Below the pieces are notes generated by a model. That model did no database searches. It saw nothing but the letters and a program-made list of their open reading frames with translations, and was not told the DNA's origin. The position numbers were made by a program, and so were the translations under genes. This document shows, one piece after another, positions 1-5,296 of a stretch of DNA of 9,138 nt (position 1 is its first letter; each line of letters starts with the position of its first letter). The stretch comes from Methanomicrobiales archaeon (lineage in GTDB: Archaea > Halobacteriota > Syntropharchaeia > Alkanophagales > Methanospirareceae), in the NCBI GenBank assembly GCA_003160755.1, contig QEXZ01000059.1, positions 1-9,138 of the forward strand. Direction: 5' to 3'.

Positions 1-325
1 TTCTGAATCCTAATTTCTCCTGTAATCGAATTATATGCTTCGTTCCGATAACATTGGTCTGCCATAAATTCTCATAATAGTCCTCGCCGTTCCAGCGTCC
101 GTATTCCGCGGCTAAATGATAAACAGAGTCAAATTTCCACTTTTCAATTTCAAATACCCTCTCCAGTTGTCTGTAATTTCTCACATCTGCCCTAATGTAA
201 TCATCTCTATCGGTATTGTAGAGATCTGATGCAATCACTTCATGACCTCGCCTTTTTAGCTCTTTCACTAAATTAGCCCCTATAAATCCTCCACCTCCTG
301 TCACCAATATTCTTTGTGTTTCCAT
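1..325 (-). CDS. NAD-dependent epimerase/dehydratase, N-terminal part (copy A), cut by window edge
   Basis: The first 108 residues of an extended short-chain dehydrogenase/reductase acting on a nucleotide sugar. The start METQRILVTGGGGFIGANLV carries the Rossmann glycine motif TGGGGFIG, and HLAAEYGR is the usual second dinucleotide-site motif. The ATG at 325 is preceded by AAAAGGAGG six bases upstream, a strong ribosome site. The reading frame is open to the left edge, so the catalytic Tyr/Lys part lies outside the window. It is nearly identical to the N-terminal half of the gene at 3690-4474, which is gutted; whether this copy is intact cannot be seen. Such enzymes make sugars for surface polysaccharides or glycoproteins. 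The exact substrate is unknown. Confidence 0.85.
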   Translation of the reverse strand, partial: METQRILVTGGGGFIGANLVKELKRRGHEVIASDLYNTDRDDYIRADVRNYRQLERVFEIEKWKFDSVYHLAAEYGRWNGEDYYENLWQTNVIGTKHIIRLQEKLGFR

Positions 326-342
326 CTTAATCCTCCTTTTAT

Positions 343-485
343 AACCACAGATTACACATCGTGGGCTCTGCCCACGTCCCGAAAACCCTGAAAGGGTTTA
401 TTTCACAAGGTTATTCATTTTTATTCCTTTTTGTATTTTCCGTTTTTTTTTCTCTTCTGTGTTAATCTCGTGTAATCTCGTGGTT
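343..485. mobile_element. MITE-like element with AACCAC terminal inverted repeats, copy 1
   Basis: The left end reads AACCACAGATTACAC, and the right end, read on the other strand, is AACCACGAGATTACAC. These inverted ends enclose 143 bases. Inside are two compact hairpins: CGTGGG/CCCACG with loop CTCTG, and AAACCCT/AGGGTTT with loop GAA. No coding capacity for a transposase is present, so any mobility would be non-autonomous (inference). The right part is translated as the C-terminus of the TIGR04076 gene. Copies or relatives lie at 4492-4634, 2810-2887 and 7298-7420. Confidence 0.65.
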
Positions 486-778
486 CCATATAAATGACTG
501 CATTTAAATATCACTGTTCCCCCTTCAGTATATGGCTTTCCAGGATCTACACATTGCATATACGCATGTTCTTCATCTTCTGCCGTTGTCAATCCCAGCT
601 TTACAGGACACCAGTCATGCTCCAATATCAAAGCGTAGTGGAGCAAAGTTGATAATGCGTGTGTGCAGAGCGCATCTGTCTTCTCCAGAACAATCTCCGG
701 GTCATCAATCACCATTTTATCCCCTACCTTATACACCGGGCAATATCCCCTTATCTCATGAACAACAATTTCTAACAT
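398..778 (-). CDS. TIGR04076 family protein with repeat-encoded C-terminal tail
   Basis: A small cysteine-containing protein of 126 residues from the ATG at 778. This start is preferred over the ATG at 808 because GGTGG lies four bases upstream. The body, MLEIVVHEIRGYCP..YKVGD through VIFKCSHL (about residues 1-98), resembles TIGR04076, a family of unknown function with conserved Cys (here Cys13, Cys43, Cys63, Cys82, Cys95). The last 28 or so residues, TTRLHEINTEEKKKRK onward, are translated from the repeat element at 343-485 and are unlikely to be ancestral. The stop lies within that repeat, near its second hairpin. This copy lacks the 11-residue net insertion seen in its duplicate at 4547-4960 and so shows the empty site. 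Function unknown. Confidence 0.8.
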   Translation of the reverse strand: MLEIVVHEIRGYCPVYKVGDKMVIDDPEIVLEKTDALCTHALSTLLHYALILEHDWCPVKLGLTTAEDEEHAYMQCVDPGKPYTEGGTVIFKCSHLYGTTRLHEINTEEKKKRKIQKGIKMNNLVK

Positions 779-788
779 ATTACCACCT

Positions 789-890
789 TTAATTAGAATG
801 CCTTGCATTGGTTATTAAAATTTTGATGGTCATATTTCTTGCCTTTCCATCACCAAACGGATTGTTCCAATTTGCTTCCGTAACCCTCAT
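789..890 (-). pseudogene. C-terminal fragment resembling UDP-GlcNAc 2-epimerase (copy 1)
   Basis: A 33-codon frame just upstream of the TIGR04076 gene encodes RVTEANWNNPFGDGKA near its start. The NPFGDGKA stretch resembles the C-terminal region of WecB-type UDP-N-acetylglucosamine 2-epimerases, which normally run about 350-400 residues. Nothing else of that enzyme is present, and the sequence after GKA departs from the family. It is read here as a decay relic. The duplicate at 4971-5072 has WKNPFGDG, closer to the family pattern. The match rests on a short motif recalled by eye, so it is tentative. Confidence 0.4.
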
Positions 891-897
891 TTTTTCA

Positions 898-1138
898 TTG
901 TAGATAAAGTATAACTTCTACCTATTTAGGACGCAGATTTACATGGATTTACGCAGATTTATTCTTTTTTTGTCGGACGGGGCTAACGGCATTAATCTTT
1001 TCATCGTATTTTTTGGTAAAGGTTTTTGCTTGCAAAAAAGAAGCGTAAGCATTTTTTAGTAAAGGTTTTTGCTTGCAAAAAAGAAACGTAAGCATTTTTT
1101 AGTAAAGGTTTTTGCTTGCAAAAAAGTTTACGGTAAGC
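898..1138. repeat. Composite hairpin repeat, copy 1, with three hairpin units
   Basis: It starts with the imperfect hairpin GTAGATAAAGTATAACTTCTAC-type sequence at 900-921, then GGACGCAGATTTACATGG at 929, a GGACGGGGCTAACGGC block, and a run of hairpin units. Units at 1017-1059 and 1060-1102 are 43 bases each, and a third runs 1103-1138. Each holds TTTTTGC/GCAAAAA arms and a GCGTAAGCATTTTTTAG spacer. Unlike copies at 5080-5296 and 8899-9072, the right end lacks AATCTGCGTCC, so this copy is truncated or fused on the right. Confidence 0.8.
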
Positions 1139-1187
1139 CTACGTAGCCCAAGCCAACGATGCACACTATTTTGTTTTTCATGGTTTT

Positions 1188-1691
1188 TCATTTTCTCAGC
1201 CGCTCACTTAACCATCTGTTGTACTCCAAGAATACCTCAGCAGGGATGGGATTTATAACTTTGACTTCTTTAACTTTCCTCGCAAGTTTTCCATCTATGC
1301 TGTATACTATTGGTGCTCTATGATTTTTAGCTAAACATACAATATATCCATCCCACGATTCGATTTTGTAAGTTAAAGCATTTTCCAAAGCATCTATTGC
1401 CATATCAACGCTCAAATCCTCATAAAAAGCAGGTGATCTCGTTTCGAGTGTCTTCTCTAATGCTTCGCAAGTGGAATCCCGATCAACGCCAAGATATTCT
1501 GTCATTACGTGATAAGCACCCATAATCGCCGAGGTTGGAATCAAACATTTCTTCTTCCAAAGCAAAATATCCTTCAAGAAATCGAAAGCGTGAAGTCTGG
1601 CAGGATTCTCAAAATGAGCAATCACTACGACCCCTACGTCAATTACTCCTACAATCCCAGCTTTCTCAGACTGTACTCTTCCGTGAACCAT
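1188..1691 (-). CDS. PIN-domain ribonuclease, VapC-type toxin
   Basis: A 167-residue PIN-domain protein, predicted Mg-dependent RNase toxin of a type II TA module. Candidate acidic active-site residues are Asp18 (VIDVG), Glu65 (MTEYLG), Asp114 (ESWDGYI) and Asp133 (YSIDGKLARK), in the usual PIN order. The ATG at 1691 lies inside the 3' end of the antitoxin gene (43-base overlap), so the two are probably co-transcribed and translationally coupled. The first dozen residues are read from antitoxin-coding DNA and the conserved core begins at VGVIDVG, so the true start could be a non-ATG codon further down. The frame is intact. The target RNA is unknown. Confidence 0.8.
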   Translation of the reverse strand: MVHGRVQSEKAGIVGVIDVGVVVIAHFENPARLHAFDFLKDILLWKKKCLIPTSAIMGAYHVMTEYLGVDRDSTCEALEKTLETRSPAFYEDLSVDMAIDALENALTYKIESWDGYIVCLAKNHRAPIVYSIDGKLARKVKEVKVINPIPAEVFLEYNRWLSERLRK

Positions 1692-1891
1692 TTATATCCC
1701 CTTTCCAATTCGCTTACAAAAGGTTTTGGTGTGTTTGTCAAGAGATATTCATCCAGTTCCCTCACTTTCTCTTCCAAATCTGACCTGTGTGGTCTTAGTA
1801 TTATCTCCACTTCTTCCCCCTCGCCCAATTTCAGTTTCTCCAAAGGTTTCAAAACACCTTCCTCATACATCGCTTTTATTCTTGTTCCCAT
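1649..1891 (-). CDS. DUF104 (AF2212-like) antitoxin
   Basis: An 80-residue protein beginning MGTRIKAMYEEGVLKPLEKL, then LKLGEGEEVEIIL, the hallmark of the DUF104/AF2212-like family of archaeal antitoxins found beside PIN toxins. The ATG at 1891 has GGTGAT four bases upstream, which favours it over the upstream start at 1903. The C-terminal part, TNTPKPFVSELERGYKWF, is typical of the toxin-neutralising tail. It overlaps the PIN gene downstream. A weak TATA-like TTTTTAAG at about 1924-1931 lies at a suitable distance and coincides with the stop of the DUF1616 gene. Confidence 0.8.
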   Translation of the reverse strand: MGTRIKAMYEEGVLKPLEKLKLGEGEEVEIILRPHRSDLEEKVRELDEYLLTNTPKPFVSELERGYKWFTEEYSLRKLGL

Positions 1892-1923
1892 ATTTATCAC
1901 CAAGATTAATTTTATCTTCGCAC

Positions 1924-2337
1924 TTAAAAATCTTTTCTTCTATCTTCTTCTGGAATCCTGCATCTCCTTACATACGCACCGATGGCAAGTGAAATCGTGA
2001 ATACTGACAGAACGATAAGAATAGGTAACAACCGAATTCCAAAAGGCGTGTAGTTCAATGCTAGACCCAATAAGGGAGTAATCGCAATGCTCAATCCAAA
2101 GCTGAGTGCAATTCGCTCTATTGCATCCAAATCATCTTTTCGTGGGAATAATGCGGCGATTAACGAGTACCTGGGTAGAAAAAGCACTAAGGGAAGACCG
2201 AAGATGATTCTTATTGGCGAAATTTCGTTTAGGGGTGGGATTAGAACAAAGGGTATGCATAAAAGTGTCAAGAATATTACGAGTGCGAGGTCTTTTTGGA
2301 AGTGTTTGAGTTTTGGCATGATATATGATCTTTTCAT
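1924..2337 (-). CDS. DUF1616 membrane protein, probably C-terminally truncated
   Basis: A 137-residue hydrophobic protein with about four membrane segments: LALVIFLTLLCIPFVLI, IIFGLPLVLFL, IALSFGLSIAITPLLGLAL and LLPILIVLSVFTISLAI. The order and the FLPRYSLIAALFPRKDDLDAIER-type link match the N-terminal membrane region of archaeal DUF1616 proteins, which are usually more than 300 residues. Here the frame ends just after RRCRIPEEDRRKDF, so the extracytoplasmic C-terminal part is missing. The ATG at 2337 sits about 26 bases after a good TATA box and lacks a clear Shine-Dalgarno site, suggesting a nearly leaderless message; the ATG at 2319 (MPKLKHFQ) is an alternative. Function unknown; relatives occur in surface-polysaccharide neighbourhoods. 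Confidence 0.65.
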   Translation of the reverse strand: MKRSYIMPKLKHFQKDLALVIFLTLLCIPFVLIPPLNEISPIRIIFGLPLVLFLPRYSLIAALFPRKDDLDAIERIALSFGLSIAITPLLGLALNYTPFGIRLLPILIVLSVFTISLAIGAYVRRCRIPEEDRRKDF

Positions 2338-2360
2338 GTTTTATGTTGTTCTTATATCCT

Positions 2361-2370
2361 TTTATAAAAA
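2361..2370 (-). promoter_or_regulatory. TATA box of the DUF1616 gene
   Basis: Read on the minus strand this is TTTTTATAAA, a strong archaeal TATA-like element. Its centre is about 27 bases from the ATG at 2337, placing the likely transcription start almost at the start codon. Confidence 0.5.
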
Positions 2371-2439
2371 CGTATCCTTATCCCCCTCATCCAGGGGTCA
2401 CAAATCGGAATCGAGATCCACTCATGGCTTCCATGACAT

Positions 2440-2749
2440 TCAAAATTCCGCACTTTTATCTATACCCTCCCAGTTCTCCACAAACCACTCATGCACTTTC
2501 TTCAATCCCTCCTCGAATTCCATCTGTGGCTCATAACCCAACAACCTCTTCGCCTTCTCAATTGATGATAGTAATCTTGTCTTAACATCCCAATCTCTTC
2601 TTTCTACGTATTTAACCCCCGCTTCTGCGAAGCGTTTTTGATTAAACTTTCTTAAAGTTTGAAAGAAAAGTTTCGCACCGCCTGTTACCAATACAATTTT
2701 CCCTTCATATTCGTTTTCTATATCCCTTTTTTTATCCCTCTATCTCCAT
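2440..2749 (-). pseudogene. Gutted and frameshifted NAD-dependent epimerase remnant
   Basis: The ATG at 2749 opens MEIE; after a one-base shift in the GGG/poly-A stretch near 2730-2738 the frame continues KKRDIENEYEGKIVLVTGGA, the Rossmann start of an extended SDR. The next bases are the palindromic repeat at 2626-2672, read as KLFFQTLRKFNQKRFAEA, and then an SDR C-terminus resumes: VKYVERRDWDVKTRLL, AKRLLGYEP, and EEGLKKVHEWFVENW. A normal member has 300 or more residues, so more than 200, including the catalytic Tyr/Lys, are missing. The break falls inside the glycine motif, directly at the repeat. Without function in this form; a new 83-residue frame from an internal ATG or GTG is possible but unlikely to be useful. 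Confidence 0.8.
2626..2672. repeat. REP-like palindromic element at an epimerase deletion scar
   Basis: It has head TGCGAAGCGTTTTTGATT followed by the hairpin AAACTTT/AAAGTTT with loop CTT, then an extra GAAAGAAAAGTTT arm. It closely matches the element inside the TIGR04076 gene at 4794-4830. Head and hairpin are shared with the wider family at 1017, 3951, 5200, 7978 and 9019. Confidence 0.75.
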
Positions 2750-2765
2750 CTTAATTTTTTCTTTT

Positions 2766-2803
2766 AGTACAGGTTTTCTTTTTTTAAAAAAAAGAAAAAG
2801 TGT
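2766..2803. repeat. Variant hairpin of the REP-like family
   Basis: TTTTCTTTTTTT at 2774 pairs with AAAAAAAGAAAA around a single base, giving 12-base arms. The flanks AGTACAGG and AAGTGTTT correspond to AGTAAAGG and AAGTTT of the standard units, so only the core has been replaced. It lies between the epimerase remnant and the repeat at 2810. Confidence 0.55.
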
Positions 2804-2809
2804 TTTTAT

Positions 2810-2887
2810 AACCACAAGATTACACATCGTGGGCTCTGCCCACGTCCCCGCAAACCCTGAAAGGGTTTATTTCACGAGATTATTTAT
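2810..2887. mobile_element. AACCAC element, copy 3, partial
   Basis: It shares AACCACAAGATTACACATCG, the CGTGGG/CCCACG hairpin and the AAACCCT/AGGGTTT hairpin with the elements at 343 and 4492, then ends in TTTCACGAGATT rather than the distant inverted arm. The double hairpin is thus the most conserved part. It lies just beyond the 3' end of the VapC gene. Confidence 0.65.
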
Positions 2888-2924
2888 TAATTTACCAAAA
2901 GATGCAAGTATATCTTTCCCCCTC

Positions 2925-3365
2925 TTATGGAACCTTTTGGAAACCCATACTTACTTGGGTAAAGTGCTCGTCTTCCGTGAGAATATCGGTGATTCCCAGT
3001 TCCACCATAACTACCATAGAAGTGAAATCAGTAAACGATATTCTGGGCTTATCCTGAAATCGCATTCTTAGACTCTTCGCTTTCTCGAATCGTTCCGCGG
3101 TGATACGCTCTAAACGGAGATAACCCTCCTCGATAGCCATGTCCATTACATCAAGCGATCTCCTTGCCTCTTCAAACCGTAACCGTCTGAATAGAAGTGT
3201 GAAAGTCTCGTCCAAGACGTAATCGGAACTGTAAAATGAGTATCCTCTACCACGTAAATCCAGACACCGGTCTTTTATCTCCTCGTGTCTATCTTCTCTC
3301 CTATCTCGCAGGGCAAGCCATCCCCATGTGTCTATGAATATTTTCACTGTCGGTCTATTCCCCAT
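2925..3365 (-). CDS. PIN-domain ribonuclease, VapC-type toxin (second module)
   Basis: A 146-residue protein from the ATG at 3365. Candidate PIN active-site acids are Asp12 (KIFIDTWGW), Glu53 (VLDETFTLL), Asp113 (SFTDFTSMV) and Asp132 (LTEDEHF). This is the pattern of VapC RNases with a late TEDEHF motif. The chosen start overlaps the antitoxin stop by 11 bases, a usual TA arrangement, whereas the longer frame from 3413 would lie within antitoxin-coding DNA. The frame is complete and this toxin is probably functional. Sequence is unlike the PIN protein at 1188, so the two modules are independent. The RNA target is unknown. Confidence 0.85.
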   Translation of the reverse strand: MGNRPTVKIFIDTWGWLALRDRREDRHEEIKDRCLDLRGRGYSFYSSDYVLDETFTLLFRRLRFEEARRSLDVMDMAIEEGYLRLERITAERFEKAKSLRMRFQDKPRISFTDFTSMVVMVELGITDILTEDEHFTQVSMGFQKVP

Positions 3366-3609
3366 AGAGCTCACGGTCAATATCCTTTGCCAAAGAGCCG
3401 TGCGAGACTCCACCTATATAATACCTCAGGATAGGGTCTTTTTGTGGGTCCAATTTCCTTTCCTCTCCCTTTTCCTCTCTGCTTTCTCTCTCCTCCTTCG
3501 CAAGGAGATAGCTCACAAAATCAAAGACCTCTGCGAGCATTTTCTCCGGTAAAAGCTCCAACGCTTCTTTTACCGCATCCATCAATACCCCGCTTTTATA
3601 TTTTGTCAC
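3355..3609 (-). CDS. VapB-type antitoxin (DUF2281-like)
   Basis: An 84-residue protein, MTKYKSGVLMDAVKEALELL, with KEALELLPEKMLAEVFDFVSYLL as an amphipathic region, a charged linker, and the tail DPILRYYIGGVSHGSLAKDI. This tail layout recurs in archaeal antitoxins next to PIN toxins and probably wraps the toxin. The start is the GTG at 3609, supported by GGAGG seven bases upstream. It overlaps the VapC gene. Assignment to a named Pfam family is from memory and uncertain; the role as antitoxin is inferred from position, size and overlap. Confidence 0.7.
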   Translation of the reverse strand: MTKYKSGVLMDAVKEALELLPEKMLAEVFDFVSYLLAKEERESREEKGEERKLDPQKDPILRYYIGGVSHGSLAKDIDRELYGE

Positions 3610-3666
3610 CTCTTTACCTCCTTAGTTTATTTTCAATTTTATCATGTCTATATGTCCTTCTTTTGT

Positions 3667-3678
3667 AATTTTTAAATC
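3667..3678 (-). promoter_or_regulatory. Possible TATA box of the second TA operon
   Basis: Minus-strand ATTTAAAAATTA lies about 60 bases upstream of the GTG start at 3609, leaving a leader of roughly 35 bases with the GGAGG site. The leader holds a seven-codon frame, ATG at about 3643 to a TAA that abuts GGAGG; this may be chance. Confidence 0.35.
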
Positions 3679-3689
3679 CACGCTCCTTC

Positions 3690-4474
3690 TTATATCCTTT
3701 GAAGGTTTGGATATATATAAATACTTTTCATCCATTCTACGGTTCTTTTAATTCCCTCTTCTGGCGTGACCTTCGGATCATGCCCTAAATCCCTAACCGC
3801 CTTTGAAAAGTCCATGTGTTTCACTTTTGTTGTGAACGGTTCAGCCTCTTTATAGCTCACTATCGAATCATCCCTTCCAACTGCTTTCAAAACGGAATCT
3901 GAATAATCTTTGATTTCCTTTTCCCATTCCGGTCTTCCACCAACATTATAAACAAACTTTTTTGCAAGCAAAAAAGTTTACTAAAAATGCTTCGCTGTTC
4001 TTTTGGTAAAGCTTTTCTTTCTAAGAAAAGGTTTGTTATTGCATAGTCATTCATCTGATATGTATCTTTTATCGGATTCTTCTCCATTACATCTTCTTTC
4101 ATTATTCCTTCGTAGTCGCCATAAACCTCTGCACTGCTGAAAAACACCATTCGGAATCCCAATTTCTCCTGTAACCGAATTATATGCTTCGTTCCGATAA
4201 CGTTGGTCTGCCATAAATTCTCATAGTAATCCTCGCCGTTCCATCTTCCATATTCAGCTGCTAAATGGTACACAGAGTCAAATTCCCACTTCTCAATTTC
4301 AAATGCCCGCTCCAGTTGTCTGTAATTTCTCACATCTGCCCTAATGTAATCATCTCTATCGGTATTGTAGAGATCTGATGCAATCACTTCATGACCTCGC
4401 CTTTTTAGCTCTTTCACTAAATTAGCCCCTATAAATCCTCCACCTCCTGTCACCAATATTCTTTGTGTTTCCAT
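3690..4474 (-). pseudogene. Gutted NAD-dependent epimerase (copy B), interrupted by a double hairpin element
   Basis: The 5' half (ATG 4474, GGAGG six bases upstream) encodes 148 residues almost identical to copy A: TGGGGFIG at residues 9-16, the FFSSAEVYG serine region, and YQMNDYAITN. The expected catalytic YxxxK is Tyr144-Ala-Ile-Thr-Lys; the break falls exactly at the Lys codon, which now reads Asn148. An 87-base hairpin element follows (3951-4037), then in another frame the C-terminus resumes as YNVGGRPEWEKEIKDYS and ends VEWMKSIY. About 100 residues of the substrate-binding part are missing. Both halves belong to one protein family and are in the right order, so an internal deletion at the element is more likely than a chance join. 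No activity is expected. Confidence 0.85.
3951..4037. mobile_element. Paired hairpin (BIME-like) element inside an epimerase gene
   Basis: AACAAAC at the left and GTTTGTT at the right form the ends of an 87-base block. The left hairpin is perfect: AAACTTTTTTGC pairs with GCAAAAAAGTTT around AA. The right hairpin is CTTTTCTT/AAGAAAAG around TCT. Between them lie TACTAAAAATGCTTCGC and, inverted, CAAAAGAACAGCG, so the units meet tail to tail. The arrangement is like REP pairs in bacteria. Confidence 0.75.
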
Positions 4475-4491
4475 CTTAATCCTCCTTTTAT

Positions 4492-4634
4492 AACCACAGA
4501 TTACACATCGTGGGCTCTGCCCACGTCCCGAAAACCCTGAAAGGGTTTATTTCACAAGGTTATTCATTTTTATTCCTTTTTGTATTTTCCGTTTTTTTTT
4601 CTCTTCTGTGTTAATCTCGTGTAATCTCGTGGTT
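4492..4634. mobile_element. AACCAC element, copy 2
   Basis: Same length and structure as 343-485, carried along by the segmental duplication: inverted AACCACAGATTACAC-type ends and two internal hairpins. It supplies the last 28 or so codons of the TIGR04076 gene. Confidence 0.65.
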
Positions 4635-4960
4635 CCATATAAATGACTGCATTTAAATATCACTGTTCCACCTTCAGTATATGGCTTTCCAGGATCTACA
4701 CATTGCATATACGCATGTTCTTCATCTTCTGCCGTTGTCAATCCCAACTTTACAGGACACCAGTCATACTCCAATATCAAAGCGTAGTGGAGCTGCGAAG
4801 CATTTTGATTAAACTTTTCTAAAGTTTGAGTTGATAGGGCGTGTGTGCAGAGCGCATCTGTCTTCTCCAGAACAATCTCCGGGTCATCAATCACCATTTT
4901 ATCCCCTACCTTATACACCGGGCAATATCCCCTTATCTCATGAACAACAATTTCTAACAT
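4547..4960 (-). CDS. TIGR04076 family protein carrying an in-frame palindromic-element insertion
   Basis: A 137-residue duplicate of the protein at 398-778, start ATG 4960 with GGTGG four bases upstream. After CTHALST the residues QTLEKFNQNASQ replace one Leu of the other copy, a net gain of 33 bases and 11 residues with the frame kept. The inserted DNA is the palindromic element at 4794-4830, also found at 2626. The rest, including all cysteines outside the insert and the repeat-encoded tail, is the same but for His-to-Tyr in ILEYDW. The insert breaks the hydrophobic ALSTLLHYALIL stretch, so folding may be disturbed. Whether it is expressed or neutral is unknown. Confidence 0.75.
   Translation of the reverse strand: MLEIVVHEIRGYCPVYKVGDKMVIDDPEIVLEKTDALCTHALSTQTLEKFNQNASQLHYALILEYDWCPVKLGLTTAEDEEHAYMQCVDPGKPYTEGGTVIFKCSHLYGTTRLHEINTEEKKKRKIQKGIKMNNLVK
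4794..4830. repeat. REP-like palindromic element inserted in a coding frame
   Basis: Head TGCGAAGCATTTTGATT plus the hairpin AAACTTT/AAAGTTT around TCT. The matching empty site at 643-647 has only CAAAG between GTGGAG and TTGATA. The element is therefore bounded on both sides by comparison within this same window. Confidence 0.85.
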
Positions 4961-4970
4961 ATTACCACCT

Positions 4971-5072
4971 TTAATTAGAATGCCTTGCATTGGTTATTAA
5001 AATTTTGATGGTCATATTTCTTGCCTTTCCATCACCAAAAGGATTCTTCCAATTTGCTTCCGTAACCCTCAT
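4971..5072 (-). pseudogene. C-terminal fragment resembling UDP-GlcNAc 2-epimerase (copy 2)
   Basis: Duplicate of 789-890, encoding RVTEANWKNPFGDGKA. The Lys here fits the WecB-family pattern better than the Asn of copy 1, so this copy is nearer the ancestral form. Only about 20 family-like residues remain. The call is tentative. Confidence 0.4.
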
Positions 5073-5079
5073 TTTTTCA

Positions 5080-5296
5080 TTGTAGATAAAGTATAACTTC
5101 TACCTATTTAGGACGCAGATTTACATGGATTTACGCAGATTTATTCTTTTTTTTGTTGGACGGGGCTAACGGCATTAATCACTTCATCGTATTTTTTGGT
5201 AAAGGTTTTTGCTTGCAAAAAAGTAGCGTAAGCATTTTTTTAGTAAAGGTTTTTGCTTGCAAAAAAGTTTGTGTTAATCTGCGTCCCTAATTTATT
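5080..5296. mobile_element. Composite hairpin element, copy 2, with two hairpin units
   Basis: The GTAG..CTAC hairpin precedes inverted ends: GGACGCAGATTTAC at 5111 and GTGTTAATCTGCGTCC ending at 5286. Hairpin units start at 5200 (44 bases) and 5244. The right end supplies the stop codon of the truncated UXS gene. No transposase is encoded. Confidence 0.75.

Larger units (their letters stand above)
1..1059. repeat. Segmental duplication, copy 1
   Basis: This block matches 4150-5243 in the same orientation, with a constant offset of 4149 bases up to about 640 and 4182 after that, because the second copy carries a net 33-base insertion. The match covers the epimerase 5' half, the TIGR04076 gene, the small epimerase fragment and the start of the composite repeat. 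Only scattered substitutions are visible. The right end falls inside the tandem hairpin units; the left end is beyond the window. Confidence 0.9.
4150..5243. repeat. Segmental duplication, copy 2
   Basis: Second copy of 1-1059, direct orientation. It differs by scattered substitutions and by a 37-base element replacing four bases at 4794-4830. Left neighbour is the rest of the gutted epimerase; right neighbour is the UXS remnant instead of the PIN gene, so the boundary lies within the hairpin repeats. Confidence 0.9.

Noticed and set aside
335..346. TATA-like GGTTATAAAAGG just before the epimerase start
   Set aside because: It lies only about 15 bases from the ATG and overlaps the Shine-Dalgarno site, too close for a promoter of this gene.
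1017..1138. Short regularly repeated units suggestive of CRISPR
   Set aside because: The 43-base units are tandem without unique spacers, and the same units occur singly elsewhere with hairpin cores; no cas gene is present.
1509..2000. Long plus-strand open frames
   Set aside because: They lie opposite well-supported minus-strand genes and encode low-complexity Ser/Leu/Pro-rich products without recognisable motifs.
3620..3643. Seven-codon leader frame before the second antitoxin
   Set aside because: A frame this short is expected by chance; no attenuator-like structure was seen.
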